The notes beneath the pieces are model-generated. The model was not told the DNA's origin and searched no databases. It was given only the letters and a program-made list of their open reading frames with translations. From a virus: a stretch of 48,290 nucleotides of DNA. The position numbers and the translations under genes are program-made. The stretch's first letter is position 1. Every line of letters starts with the position of its first letter. The DNA is taken from IMG/VR virus record IMGVR_UViG_3300034166_000800, positions 1 to 48,290 of that record; one strand, 5' to 3'. This document shows positions 1 to 8,964 of the stretch, piece after piece.

Positions 1-665
1 ATGCCGAGGTACCGCGTCAAGAGGAACGCCCGCCGGATGGCCGGCGCCCGCTGCTTGCTCGCCCGGTCCATGCCATCAAGTATGGCCGGCGCGATCCGCT
101 CAAAGGTGGGCGAGGGGGCACGCATCCCTTTGGTTGTCTTGGCGAACTTCTCCAAGGACTCCGGCAGCGGAAAGCCCTCCCAGTCCAGTGCGTGACAGAA
201 CACGGCGCGGGCCGACACCAGCACGCCCCTCAGCGTGTAGATGCTGCCCTTCCAGTCGGCTAGATACTTGGCCACCAAGGCCGGGGTCAGCACACTCAAT
301 GGCTTGGCGCGCACCTGCTCATTGGTCCCTCCTAGCGTGCCGCGGAGCAGACGCAGTAGGCGGTTGACATTACTCTGCCGACTAGCAATCTTGCTCACCC
401 TCAAATAATGGTCAATCGCCTCACCAATCGACTTACACGTCGCCCGCTGCTGGTGCGCCTGCAGCGCCGCCAGACCCTCGCGGCCGGCGTCGACCAGGAT
501 GCCCTTGGCCTTCTCCTTGGCCATGACCAGGTCGCGCAGGCCGGTCGAAAGCCGCAGCCGCTTTTGAGTGTGGGGGTGCCGGAACTCCAGCTGCCACCGC
601 GGCGAGTCGTTGGCTTGGTAGAGCTTTCCGGTCAGACCGGCCGCCGTGATTTTGTGCGTGTTCAT
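1..665 (-). CDS. int: Tyrosine-type site-specific integrase, N-terminal part (cut by window edge)
   Basis: Reading the minus strand from an ATG at 665 gives 221 codons with no stop before the window ends. The N-terminal ~65 residues (LTGKLYQANDSPRWQLEFRH, then RLRLSTGLRDLVMAKEKAKG) look like an arm-site-binding domain. Residues ~75-175 look like the helical core-binding domain (SIGEAIDHYLRVSKI ... LSVLTPALVAKYLADWKGS). The last residues, RRAFLLTRYLG, match the place where the catalytic domain of tyrosine recombinases begins, just before the first catalytic Arg, so no catalytic residue is inside the window. The start lies beside an attP-like region (692-898), the usual position for a phage integrase. 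Family is assigned from layout and context; direct catalytic evidence is missing. Confidence 0.85.
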   Translation of the reverse strand, partial: MNTHKITAAGLTGKLYQANDSPRWQLEFRHPHTQKRLRLSTGLRDLVMAKEKAKGILVDAGREGLAALQAHQQRATCKSIGEAIDHYLRVSKIASRQSNVNRLLRLLRGTLGGTNEQVRAKPLSVLTPALVAKYLADWKGSIYTLRGVLVSARAVFCHALDWEGFPLPESLEKFAKTTKGMRAPSPTFERIAPAILDGMDRASKQRAPAIRRAFLLTRYLG

Positions 666-691
666 GCCGTAACCAATAGCATGGGCAAAAA

Positions 692-733
692 ACTCTGCCA
701 AGCAGTCTGGCAAACTCTGGCGCAAAGTCTGCC
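692..733 (+). repeat. Four direct repeats, putative integrase arm sites (left arm)
   Basis: Copies read AACTCTGCC-type at 692-699 (ACTCTGCC), 704-711 (AGTCTGGC), 714-721 (ACTCTGGC) and 726-733 (AGTCTGCC), with start-to-start distances of 12, 10 and 12 bp. They lie between the integrase start and the tRNA-like core. The same octamer recurs on the other side of the core in the same orientation. Confidence 0.65.
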
Positions 734-813
734 AGAAAATCGGTCAAACCAAGTGCAATCAGATAGCACTAAATCACAAGATTTGCTCTGTTCTACAGAG
801 AAAAGAGGGATTC

Positions 814-852
814 GGCTAGGTAGCTCAGTTGGCAGAGCAGAGGACTGAAAAT
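814..852 (+). other. 5' half of a tRNA-Phe(GAA) gene (attachment core)
   Basis: The segment starts GGCTAGGTAGCTCAGTTGGC, continues through the D arm (GCTC/GAGC), position 26 and the 5' side of the anticodon stem (GAGGA), and reaches the anticodon GAA at 847-849 followed by AAT. After 852 the sequence no longer pairs with the anticodon stem and no T arm or acceptor 3' strand follows. It is therefore not a working tRNA; it is best read as the part shared between phage attP and a host tRNA-Phe gene. Most phages carry the 3' half instead, so this 5'-half arrangement is uncommon. Confidence 0.75.
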
Positions 853-878
853 GCCCCGACTTACTGTGTCGGATTGCC

Positions 879-898
879 ACTCTGGCGCGGAGTCTGGC
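879..898 (+). repeat. Two direct repeats, putative integrase arm sites (right arm)
   Basis: ACTCTGGC at 879-886 and AGTCTGGC at 891-898, 12 bp apart. The 20-bp block 879-898 matches the block 714-733 at 17 of 20 positions in the same orientation. Confidence 0.6.
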
Positions 899-937
899 TA
901 GGGTACCCCTCTGTATTCCGATGGTGCAACATGACGA

Positions 938-955
938 AGCCCGCCGTAGCGGGCT
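938..955. terminator. Short GC-rich hairpin downstream of the leftmost operon
   Basis: A perfect 7-bp stem (AGCCCGC/GCGGGCT) closes a CGTA tetraloop. It lies about 30 bp past the stop of the 61-residue gene, so it could end the long minus-strand transcript before attP. No real T run follows on either strand, which makes it a weak candidate for an intrinsic terminator. The stretch 666-987 holds only this hairpin and the attachment region; I see no gene in it. Confidence 0.35.
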
Positions 956-987
956 CCGAGGCTCCTACACCGCGCTTGGCGGGGGAG

Positions 988-1173
988 CTAAGATGGCTTG
1001 GCGTCGCGCCGTGGGGAGATGCCGGCTTTTTGAATTCCCAAGGCAACGAACGCGCCATTCTCGCCCAGCTCCTTGCCGATGGTCCAAGCGCCAGGGCGCG
1101 AAAACTTAGCGTTGATGCGGTCAAGCACACGCTGGTGATCTTCCTGTTTTTTCAGAAGTTGTTCTTTCGTCAT
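988..1173 (-). CDS. Small hypothetical protein, last gene of the left operon
   Basis: 61 residues, starting MTKEQLLKKQEDHQRVLDRI. The ATG overlaps the TGA of the 2129-residue gene (ATGA at 1170-1173), which supports translational coupling and hence a real gene. The N-terminal half is charged and helical; the C-terminal half is richer in Gly and Ala. I recognise no family. It is the last gene before the attachment region. Confidence 0.55.
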   Translation of the reverse strand: MTKEQLLKKQEDHQRVLDRINAKFSRPGAWTIGKELGENGAFVALGIQKAGISPRRDAKPS

Positions 1174-4100
1174 GGCGCTGTCTCCAAGTTTCCTAAATAC
1201 CCCAGCAGGCTGGCCGCGTCAATCTCGTCGAGCGCCCTTTGTGGGTCATAGCGGTCAGCAATCTCGGAGCGGCGGCTCCTGATACCTTCTTTCGCGGCCC
1301 TGGAAAACGCCGCTTCTTGGTCTCGCATGGCTTTGGCGGCCTCGCGGGCCTGCTTAATGTATTCGGACACGGACTTCTTGTCTGCCGCCGGCAACGCATC
1401 GTATTTTTTCCGATTGCCGCGGACGTAATCGGAAAACGCGGCCTGCATTTTCTTAGCACCCGGGATCTCCATGGTCTGACCAACACGCGCCAGAGCTTGG
1501 TCCGCAGACATGCTTCCAGATTCGTTGATTGCCTTGGCCAACGCATCCAGATTGTCGCGCCCGGAAAACATGGCTTCGTTTTTCTGTAGGCGGGATTGAA
1601 GATTTGCTGCGACGTTCGCCGGCTGAAGGACCGATGTCGGCGCGTCCGCTGAAATGCCGCTGACCGCCTTGTCGTAAAACAGCTTTTGCACGGCGTCTCG
1701 AAAGGCACTCGGAGCAACTGGATCGGACGAGCGATAGGATGGCACAACCATGTCCTCCACGCTCATCACAGACACGCCGTGCTTTTTCATCGTTGACCGA
1801 ATCGCTGCATCGTGGCCGTCAACAGCCACTGCGAAGTCGCCGTTGTAAAATTGTCCTCCAATAAAAACACCACCATCTGAAGGCGTGTAGCCAGTGAAGA
1901 TGCGGTCGCCCTTGTCGTCGCGAATTTTTGCCAGGTCAGTAACAAACGCCGTGCGCTGCGCCGTCGTCATTTGCGAGGTTTCAAATGATACGACCGGCTG
2001 TTTGTCCACCGCCGGATCATACAGCTCCTTGACGCTTGGCCGGCGGAACAGGTTGCCGCCCTGCTGCTCGACCGCCTCATTGACGACCTGCATCAAATAG
2101 TTTGTGTCGCCCGTATTACCGCGGATCACCGCGGTAATCTGCGGCGTCTCGGTGTAGCTGCCGTCGTCCATCGTAAAGCCGCCAAGATCGGTCTTCACTG
2201 AATCAACCTGCAGCTTCATGCCGTGCTCGGTCGCCAACCCAGTCAACTCGTCGGCCAGGTTGTTGGCGTAGTGCGCCGTCATGCGGGCCAGCGGGTCAGG
2301 GTCTCCGGCGGCCTTCATTGCGGCCAAAGCATTATTGATCGCTGCGGCCGTCCGCCCAGTGCCCACGGTCGCCACCTCAAACGGCATTTCTTGCTTCGCC
2401 ATAGCCGTGTAGGCGCGCTCCATGGCGTCGAGCACCTGCGCCCCGCGGATATTCCGCTGACCGCCCCTATCGGCGATTGCTTCAAGTTCCTGCTTGAGCG
2501 GCTGAATGCTGTCGCCGAATAGCGACAGGTCGTTGTTGGCTTGGATCGGATTGTCCTTTTTTTCGATAGCCCACAAAATCTCCTGCGCGTTGCGGGCGAA
2601 TAGCTTGTCTTTGCCAAACATAGGCGCCAGCCCGCGGCGATTTAGTTCGTCAGCCAAAAGACCGTCGATAGCTTGCTGCGCATCGTAAAGGCGCCCGCCG
2701 CCACCAGGCGAAAGCCCCGCGTCGGTGCTTCCGGTGTAGGTCGTGAAGTCGCCGCCGGCGAACGGCGCGCCGCTATCCACTCGGGTTTTCCATGTCTCCG
2801 CGGTCCAGTCGAAGTTGCCCTCAATGCCCAGCGACCGAGCTTGCTGGTAGCGAAGCTCCGCGGGAGAATTAATGCCAAGCTCCTTGGTAACCTTGGACCA
2901 CCGCGGTGAACCGATAGTGTCTTTGGCCGCCTTTGTTTTTTGCGTCCACTCAAACGGTTGTTTGAGGTCTACGCGCTTTTTGGGATCTAAAATAAACCCG
3001 GGCACCGCCACGCGCTTTGCTGCCATGTCCCACATGTCGATGGTCGCTTTGCCAGCCAAGATGCGCTCGGTCTCTTTGAGCTGTTCCGGCGTTAGCTTTG
3101 GAGCGTTAGGGTCAACGAGCTTCAGCGACTTGGCCGCGCGCGCCTCCAGCATTTCAACTGCCGCAGTGTCGCCGGCCTTGCGGGCCACCTCAATCAGCTC
3201 CGAAAGCCCGTTAATGTAAAACGTGCGCACCTTGTCTTGCACGCCCTTGGTGTCCAGGTTGAAGTGCTTGCCTTCCTTAAAATCGGCTTGCGCTTGGCGC
3301 GTTGCGCGCTGCGCATCTCCGAATCCCATCTTGTAGCCGGCCGTGAAGTCGCCGACCACGCTGGCCGCGGCGCCAGCCGACTTGGTGCTGTTGACTGGTA
3401 CGTTGGTCCGCTGGCTGCCAAGGGCCAAATACCGCAGCATTTCATCGGCGCGATTAAAGCGCGCGGTGCCGGTGGATTGCGGGTCAACAATCTCGGCCAA
3501 GCTAACCGCCTCGTTGGCCATGTCGGAATAAAAGCGAGCGCTCTTTTGCGCAAACGGAACGTCGCGCCTTCCGGTGTCTTCCACGCGATCTGCAAGCAAC
3601 TTTACCAACTCGCGCACCTCGGTGAAATTTCGTGGCATGCCCGGGGCATTGCCAACCAATCCATAGCGAGGTGGAAGAACAACGCTGCCTGGCACTGGAT
3701 TTTGTGGATAGAGCGCAGAGTCGCGGTCTTTGGCCAAAAGCGATTTGTCGTAGACCGCGTGAATCTTTCGGGCCGAATCTTCAATCGGGTCTAGCTGAAC
3801 GTCCGCCGTCGCCTGCGCGTCCCGCGGCAGCCCCGCACCCTCCGGCGGTCTCTCGCTTGGCACAGGGAACTCGCGACGATACTCAGCATCGGCCGCGCGG
3901 AATCCCGAGGCGTCAGCACCCTGCCAGTTGGTTGCGTTGCTGTAGCCGCGGCGGGCGGCCTGTTGGTTCATGTAGGCACTCTTGCGGTCAGTGTCGAATT
4001 GACGCCACTCGTCTAGCGACATCACGCCCACCTCGCGCGGTAGGGCGTTGGTGTTGATCTTGTGGTAGTGCGGAAAGTATCCGGTGCCGAATTGGTCGGC

Positions 4101-7100
4101 GTAATTGAGTCGGTCGAAGCGGAATGTGCGGATGCTGCCCTTGGGGTTCAGATCGCCGTAGAGCGGATTGGCGGCCTTCTGCGTGGGCGTGCCAGTGCCG
4201 AGCAGTCCGTTGAGCAGGTTCTTTTTCTGCGTGCCGAGGTTGGTTTCGCCAGGCAGTCCATCTTCGTGATTTTTGAGCAGAACCTTGAGGCCCGCCTCGA
4301 CTTCTTTGACGCTGTTGCTGAACTCCGGCAGCTCACCGCGGTCCACCGCGCGAATTGCCGCGGCGCGGAATGCATCAAGATCGATGACCTTGGCCAGCAG
4401 GTGGTTCTTGTCCGAAAGCTGCCACCCGAAAGGCACTACCTCGCGAGTGATGGCTTCGACGTTACCATAGTTGGTCACCTTGTAGCTGCCGCTCGCGCCG
4501 GTGCCGACAGCATTGTACGAAACGCGGTAGCTTTGCCCGGTGCGGCGGCCTGCCTCAAATTCGCGCGCTTTGGCCCTCAGCCACTGCGGCACTTGCACAA
4601 AATTGTCAAACTGCAGCGGAAGGTTGGGCCCGCCGACTTCTAAGCGGTTGCCGACCTTGCGCGCGCCCCACTCGGAACTATGCACCGGCACCAGACGTGT
4701 GCGCGTGTTGATCGACTTGAGCGTAGCCGCGCGCGATTTTTCTTGAGTGTCAACTTGCTGTTGCGATTTGGGGATCTGGTTCCCATTGGCGTCCACAATA
4801 AAGATGTCGTTCTCCACAACCGATCCGTTTTGATAAACGCGGTTATGCGGACTGCGCGCCGCCTCGCTGGCCTTACCAGTCGGGGCCACCTTCGTGCCGC
4901 GCCGCTTCGGCGCCGCGTCGCGCTCCATTCCGACTAGATAGCGCTCAAATTGCTGAGTGTAATTCCTCACCGCCCTGCGCATCTCCGGCGTATCAAACAG
5001 TGGGTTCTCCTCGAAAAGACGGTTCGGTGTTTCCAGCCGTCCGTTGCCGCGGAACTTGGCACCCATCATGTCAAAGAGTCCGCTGGCCGCGCCGAGCATG
5101 CCGGCGAGCGGGCCGCCTTGGCGCATGCGCCGGAAATCAATGCCTCCTGACAACCCGGAGAACGTCTCCGCGGCAATCTCGTCCCGAGCCCAGTCCCACT
5201 CCATGTTGCCCTCGGCAAGGTCGCGCTGGTTCTTGTCCTCAATGCGCTCGTCAATCATGCGCTGCCGCATTTGAGGATCTTCCCAGCGGGCGCGCACGAT
5301 ATCTTCCGGCGAAGCACCACCGGTTACCCTTTGCATTTCGGCATCGGTCAGAATCTCCGGCTTAATGCCGGTCACGCCAGCCTCGACCTCTCGCGCCATG
5401 ATGCTGCCCAAATACTCACGTCCGCGGGCCTGCACACCGTCTTGGCCATACTGCACGTTGACCTGGTTGCGCATGTTGTTCTTAATCTCGCCGCCCAAAA
5501 TATTGCTTTTGAGGATGGCGTGCCCGATTTCGTGGCCGGCCACATCGCCCGTGGCGAGCTGGTCAATGTCGAGGAATACGCGCGGTCGATTTCCGTCCGA
5601 GGCATCCACAAAAAGACCCTTTGTGGTTTCGCGACTGGCCGCCGGCATGGCGAGGTTGGCCGCGTAGTCCCGCGCGGACAGCGGAACCCAATCAATTTTG
5701 GATGACACCGCGCCCTGCATCGCCGCTAGTCTGGCCAATTTGTCGTGCGGAAGTTGCGCGAAGTAAGCCGCGTCACCGCCCGACGCATCCACGTCGGCCA
5801 GCATGCGCGCAACATCTGCGTCGATCATCTGCGAGCTGCGCGACACGGGGCCACCGATCAATCCACCCGCGGCACCCATCATGGCGATGGAGCCAAAAAT
5901 CTGCGACTGCTTGTCCTCTGGCGCAATTAGAGCAAAGGGCGAGGCCACCGCGGCGCCCGCCAGCCCACCAGACACGGCGTCATCAGCCAGCCGGAATCCC
6001 TGCGTTACGCCCGTTTTGTCCAGGGCCGCCATCGTCTTGCGCGCCCGCAGCGACATCCCTTCATTCTGCGAGGCCCGCTTGAGGGAGCTTTCCGGCCCCG
6101 AAAAGAATCCACGCATCGCCTCGCGGTAGCGCCCGGGGATAGCCGCGTTATCGGCCAGTTTAGCCGCCGAGTCCGCGCGGAATACGCCTACGCCGCCCAC
6201 GCCCATCTCCTTTACAACCATCTGGCCAGACTGCGCTGCGGACTCCACGCCGCGGAGGATGCCGCCACTTTTGCGAATGGCCGGCAGCACCGCCGCCGCC
6301 AGGGCGATGCCCTTGGCTACGTCATTGTTTTGTGAAAATCCTAGTGCGCCTGAACCGACCGCCACGCCGAAAGATGTCTTGGCCAGGCGGTCGCTTGTCA
6401 GGCCAGCGCGGGCCAGCCGATCTTGCAGGTTCTCAGCCTTGGTCGCCGCCCAACCTGCGCTTTTGGCCACGCCACCCAGCGGCTTGTCGGCCAGAATGGA
6501 AATGCGGCGCAGTGCGCGCATCTTGGAAAGCGCTCCAGCGCCCATAGGCAAAATGCCCAGCGGGTCAAGTGCGAGCATTCCGAATGTCGCCAAGCCCTCG
6601 TCTACCTTGGAGTCATCGATACCGTAAGCGCGCTTCGTCACCGACTCCGCGGTGATCTGTGACGGCTGGCCGCCTACCATCTTGGGACCGAAAACGCTTC
6701 CAGTCTCAATGGGATCGCTGCCCATCGTGAAATTGCCAATGCCCAAAAACTCTTGATCCAGCCCCCGGTCGCGCACAAAGCGGTCGTAAGCCGTCTTGCG
6801 GTCCTCTTGCTCGCCTGCGGCGGTTTGCTCCGGCGTCCTGTTGTAGAGCCCGGCTGCCCTCGCTTCGTTGATCGCTTTCTGGAGGATCGCTTCATCCTGC
6901 TGCGCGTCGCCGGTGAATTTATTCTCCGCGGCGAGTTGCTGGCGTAACTTGTCATTAATGGCCGCGCCGCGTCGGATGTCGCTGCTACTGTCCGCGTAGA
7001 CATCGCCCGCGTAGTTAATCATCTCAGCCAGCCCTACGCCAGAGCGCCGCGCGCCCTCGGCTAAACTATTAACCAGCGTATCATAAGCGGGGCCAAATCC

Positions 7101-7559
7101 CCGGAAAACAAAATCGCCAGGCAACTTGCCCAAGCTCCAGGCCACGCCTCCCAGCGCGGTGGCAATTGACCCGGCGCCTTGGAAAAAGCCATTCACCGCG
7201 CCAGACCGCGACGCCCGTTTTTGGTCCCAAGCATCCCATTCGTCGAACGTCGGGATGTAAGACGGGTCGCGCACCGTCTGGTCCTCCAGCTCATCCATTT
7301 CCCAGTCCGACAGCGGGCGCTGTTCCTGCTCCGGCAGCTGCGGTGCCGCGGGATCAGTTGCCCGGCCGAACGGCGTCTGCTGCAGTGCCGTGCCTGTGCC
7401 AGCGCGCATCTCCGCGGCGCCGAGCTGCGCATCTGAAAGCGGTTCTTGACGCGGCACACCGGACGCCGTGTTCCAGAATGACTCCGACGCCTGCGCTTGC
7501 TGTTCGAGGGCGTTCATCTCCTCGTCAGTGAGAGGGCGCGTTATCGTTGCGGCAGCCAT
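1170..7559 (-). CDS. Giant polyvalent virion protein with HEXXH metallopeptidase motif
   Basis: 2129 residues. Residues 1-95 hold two similar acidic motifs (PLTDEEMNALEQQ and PLSDWEMDELEDQ). Several long hydrophobic Gly/Ala-rich stretches follow (~129-148, ~325-345, ~395-425, ~540-575). Residues 674-682 read AGHEIGHAI, an HEXXH zinc-protease signature at His676-His680. The rest is a very long region of mixed alpha/beta character with no motif I can name, ending in a charged helical tail. This plan, one huge protein following several small ones, is typical of internal virion proteins or large polyvalent proteins of podoviruses that are ejected with the DNA. The protease activity and ejection are inferred. 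The start overlaps the stop of the preceding gene by 19 bp. Confidence 0.75.
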   Translation of the reverse strand: MAAATITRPLTDEEMNALEQQAQASESFWNTASGVPRQEPLSDAQLGAAEMRAGTGTALQQTPFGRATDPAAPQLPEQEQRPLSDWEMDELEDQTVRDPSYIPTFDEWDAWDQKRASRSGAVNGFFQGAGSIATALGGVAWSLGKLPGDFVFRGFGPAYDTLVNSLAEGARRSGVGLAEMINYAGDVYADSSSDIRRGAAINDKLRQQLAAENKFTGDAQQDEAILQKAINEARAAGLYNRTPEQTAAGEQEDRKTAYDRFVRDRGLDQEFLGIGNFTMGSDPIETGSVFGPKMVGGQPSQITAESVTKRAYGIDDSKVDEGLATFGMLALDPLGILPMGAGALSKMRALRRISILADKPLGGVAKSAGWAATKAENLQDRLARAGLTSDRLAKTSFGVAVGSGALGFSQNNDVAKGIALAAAVLPAIRKSGGILRGVESAAQSGQMVVKEMGVGGVGVFRADSAAKLADNAAIPGRYREAMRGFFSGPESSLKRASQNEGMSLRARKTMAALDKTGVTQGFRLADDAVSGGLAGAAVASPFALIAPEDKQSQIFGSIAMMGAAGGLIGGPVSRSSQMIDADVARMLADVDASGGDAAYFAQLPHDKLARLAAMQGAVSSKIDWVPLSARDYAANLAMPAASRETTKGLFVDASDGNRPRVFLDIDQLATGDVAGHEIGHAILKSNILGGEIKNNMRNQVNVQYGQDGVQARGREYLGSIMAREVEAGVTGIKPEILTDAEMQRVTGGASPEDIVRARWEDPQMRQRMIDERIEDKNQRDLAEGNMEWDWARDEIAAETFSGLSGGIDFRRMRQGGPLAGMLGAASGLFDMMGAKFRGNGRLETPNRLFEENPLFDTPEMRRAVRNYTQQFERYLVGMERDAAPKRRGTKVAPTGKASEAARSPHNRVYQNGSVVENDIFIVDANGNQIPKSQQQVDTQEKSRAATLKSINTRTRLVPVHSSEWGARKVGNRLEVGGPNLPLQFDNFVQVPQWLRAKAREFEAGRRTGQSYRVSYNAVGTGASGSYKVTNYGNVEAITREVVPFGWQLSDKNHLLAKVIDLDAFRAAAIRAVDRGELPEFSNSVKEVEAGLKVLLKNHEDGLPGETNLGTQKKNLLNGLLGTGTPTQKAANPLYGDLNPKGSIRTFRFDRLNYADQFGTGYFPHYHKINTNALPREVGVMSLDEWRQFDTDRKSAYMNQQAARRGYSNATNWQGADASGFRAADAEYRREFPVPSERPPEGAGLPRDAQATADVQLDPIEDSARKIHAVYDKSLLAKDRDSALYPQNPVPGSVVLPPRYGLVGNAPGMPRNFTEVRELVKLLADRVEDTGRRDVPFAQKSARFYSDMANEAVSLAEIVDPQSTGTARFNRADEMLRYLALGSQRTNVPVNSTKSAGAAASVVGDFTAGYKMGFGDAQRATRQAQADFKEGKHFNLDTKGVQDKVRTFYINGLSELIEVARKAGDTAAVEMLEARAAKSLKLVDPNAPKLTPEQLKETERILAGKATIDMWDMAAKRVAVPGFILDPKKRVDLKQPFEWTQKTKAAKDTIGSPRWSKVTKELGINSPAELRYQQARSLGIEGNFDWTAETWKTRVDSGAPFAGGDFTTYTGSTDAGLSPGGGGRLYDAQQAIDGLLADELNRRGLAPMFGKDKLFARNAQEILWAIEKKDNPIQANNDLSLFGDSIQPLKQELEAIADRGGQRNIRGAQVLDAMERAYTAMAKQEMPFEVATVGTGRTAAAINNALAAMKAAGDPDPLARMTAHYANNLADELTGLATEHGMKLQVDSVKTDLGGFTMDDGSYTETPQITAVIRGNTGDTNYLMQVVNEAVEQQGGNLFRRPSVKELYDPAVDKQPVVSFETSQMTTAQRTAFVTDLAKIRDDKGDRIFTGYTPSDGGVFIGGQFYNGDFAVAVDGHDAAIRSTMKKHGVSVMSVEDMVVPSYRSSDPVAPSAFRDAVQKLFYDKAVSGISADAPTSVLQPANVAANLQSRLQKNEAMFSGRDNLDALAKAINESGSMSADQALARVGQTMEIPGAKKMQAAFSDYVRGNRKKYDALPAADKKSVSEYIKQAREAAKAMRDQEAAFSRAAKEGIRSRRSEIADRYDPQRALDEIDAASLLGYLGNLETAP

Positions 7560-8488
7560 CCGTCAGGAGTTCTGACCCAAGTTTGGTTTCCGACCTTTTT
7601 AGTTTGTGCCGCCGCGGCGGGCGCAGCTGTGCCGGGGTTTGTCTGCGACGTTTGCTGCTCTGCCTTTTTCTTAAACATGTCGTACATGCCCTCAAAAATC
7701 TGAGAATAAGACTCGTCGTCGCGGCGGTAGCTAAGGCCACCCGTTGCAGCAGAGCGAAGCATCGCGCGCTCAGTCTCTGTAAAGTTGCCCTGCCCTCGGT
7801 TCGCCTGGGCTTCTGCTAATGCAAGCGTGGATTCCAGGGTGTCGTGGTCAATATACCAGCCGGCTCGATCTCCGCTAGTTGCGGCCGGCATAAGACTGTC
7901 AAAAGTTCCAACGCGCCCCAAATACTTTGGCGTCTTTTTTTTAGAACCCTTCTCGCCTTTTTTATATCCACGCAAGCGATCCATCAGCGTAAGAATATCG
8001 TTGGACATCTCCACCGTCTTTTGCGCCTTGTCGGCCTGAGCTATATCAAGCGCCTTGGCCTGCGGGCTTTCGTTTGCCACGCGCGCCCGGTCTTGCATCT
8101 GGTAATACTCCTGAGCTGTTTCAGATGCCCATTTCGGGCTGACCTGCTGGTTGTAGCTGCGGTCGTAGACATGCTGCAGCGCCGGATCAAGCGCATCATA
8201 CATGGCATTGAACTCCTCGTCCGTTGCCGCGTTGTTGAGCTGCTGGATAAATCCGATATTCATGAACGCGCCGGTCGGCTTTAGGTTGGGTTCCGCGCGG
8301 CGGACCTCAGTGCCTTGAGCGACATCATTGACAACGTCCTGCGGGACATCGCTGCCGTAGAGGTCTTGAGCAAACATAGGATCTTCGCCCGGAATTACGC
8401 CTACAGGCGTTGGCTCCTCGCCTGGCTCAAGCGGTGGGAGGTCTGGCTCGACTGGCGGGGGCAGTTGGTTGTTTCGACGTGGGGGCAT
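7541..8488 (-). CDS. Hypothetical structural protein, possible internal virion protein
   Basis: 315 residues from ATG 8488 (MPPRRNNQLPPPVEPDLPPL). I chose this start because it lies one base after the TAA of the preceding gene; a frame-open extension to 8575 would overlap that gene by 86 bp. A Pro-rich acidic N-terminus is followed by helical segments, a basic patch (KKGEKGSKKKTPK) around residues 175-190 and an Ala/Gln-rich stretch before a short C-terminal end that reads WVRTPDGWLPQR. Its place between two small virion-protein candidates and the giant protein suggests a virion role. No family recognised. Confidence 0.6.
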   Translation of the reverse strand: MPPRRNNQLPPPVEPDLPPLEPGEEPTPVGVIPGEDPMFAQDLYGSDVPQDVVNDVAQGTEVRRAEPNLKPTGAFMNIGFIQQLNNAATDEEFNAMYDALDPALQHVYDRSYNQQVSPKWASETAQEYYQMQDRARVANESPQAKALDIAQADKAQKTVEMSNDILTLMDRLRGYKKGEKGSKKKTPKYLGRVGTFDSLMPAATSGDRAGWYIDHDTLESTLALAEAQANRGQGNFTETERAMLRSAATGGLSYRRDDESYSQIFEGMYDMFKKKAEQQTSQTNPGTAAPAAAAQTKKVGNQTWVRTPDGWLPQR

Positions 8489-8489
8489 A

Positions 8490-8933
8490 TTATTGGCGAA
8501 TACGGCGACGTGTTGCGCCGCCAATGCTGCTTCCTCCCTCGCTCGCCACATCCTGCTGGTTGGCCAAACTGGCACGCGCGCCGGGGGAATTCATCATTTG
8601 CCCAGCCTGCTGCACGCCGATACGCTGCTGTCCAAGCTGCGCGTTGATCATCGATGGCAGTATCGGACGCATGCTTTCCATTGCGTAATACAGGTCCATG
8701 TCGTCCATGCCGGACATTTGCTTTAGCTGGTCGTCGCCTATGCCGAGTGCCGACGCGAAAACCGGAAGCGTTTGTTTGTAAGCCTTCCCCGCTCGCTTCA
8801 TGCCTTCCTTTTGGGCGTAGTGGCCAGCGAGATCAGTAAGCGACGAAAATACGTTGCTGGTCATTTGCTGCATGTTCTCACGCTGGTTCTGCTGGTTGCC
8901 CTGCTCGATCTGCCAGAATTGTGCTGGTGTCAT
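8490..8933 (-). CDS. Hypothetical Gln/Met-rich protein, possible internal virion protein
   Basis: 147 residues, starting MTPAQFWQIEQGNQQNQREN, rich in Gln and Met and mostly helical. A good ribosome binding site (AAAGGAGTA) lies 6 bases before the ATG. It sits in the series 282 - 147 - 315 - 2129 residues that resembles the run of internal virion proteins in T7-type phages by order and size only; I see no sequence signature that proves this. Confidence 0.6.
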   Translation of the reverse strand: MTPAQFWQIEQGNQQNQRENMQQMTSNVFSSLTDLAGHYAQKEGMKRAGKAYKQTLPVFASALGIGDDQLKQMSGMDDMDLYYAMESMRPILPSMINAQLGQQRIGVQQAGQMMNSPGARASLANQQDVASEGGSSIGGATRRRIRQ

Positions 8934-8964
8934 AATGGTACTCCTTTGCTTTGTTGGTTAATTG

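Larger units (their letters stand above)
692..898. other. attP: Phage attachment site region (attP-like): tRNA-derived core flanked by direct repeats
   Basis: A 39-bp segment identical in layout to the 5' half of a tRNA-Phe gene (814-852) sits between two groups of short direct repeats, right next to the integrase start. Left group: four copies of A[CG]TCTG[CG]C at 692, 704, 714 and 726. Right group: two copies at 879 and 891. Spacing is 10-12 bp, about one helical turn, as for arm-type integrase sites. Both arms are present on the same molecule, and phage genes follow on the right, so the site looks unrecombined: the source DNA was probably not integrated here. The crossover point inside the core is inferred. 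Confidence 0.7.

Noticed and set aside
814-902. A complete or intron-containing tRNA-Phe
   Set aside because: After the anticodon loop the sequence does not pair with the anticodon stem, and no T arm or CCTAGCC acceptor strand follows. The second GGCTAGG at 896-902 is in the same direction, so it cannot form the acceptor stem.
861-1130. Minus-strand frame of 89 codons in the attP region
   Set aside because: It overlaps the coupled 61-residue gene in another frame and runs into the tRNA-like core; its composition is Ser/Pro/Ala-rich without pattern.
4062-4643. Long plus-strand open frame (193 codons) inside the giant protein gene
   Set aside because: It is a shadow on the opposite strand of a well-supported coding region with high GC; it has no ribosome binding site and a composition unlike a real protein. 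Other plus-strand frames between 1.2 and 44 kb are the same.
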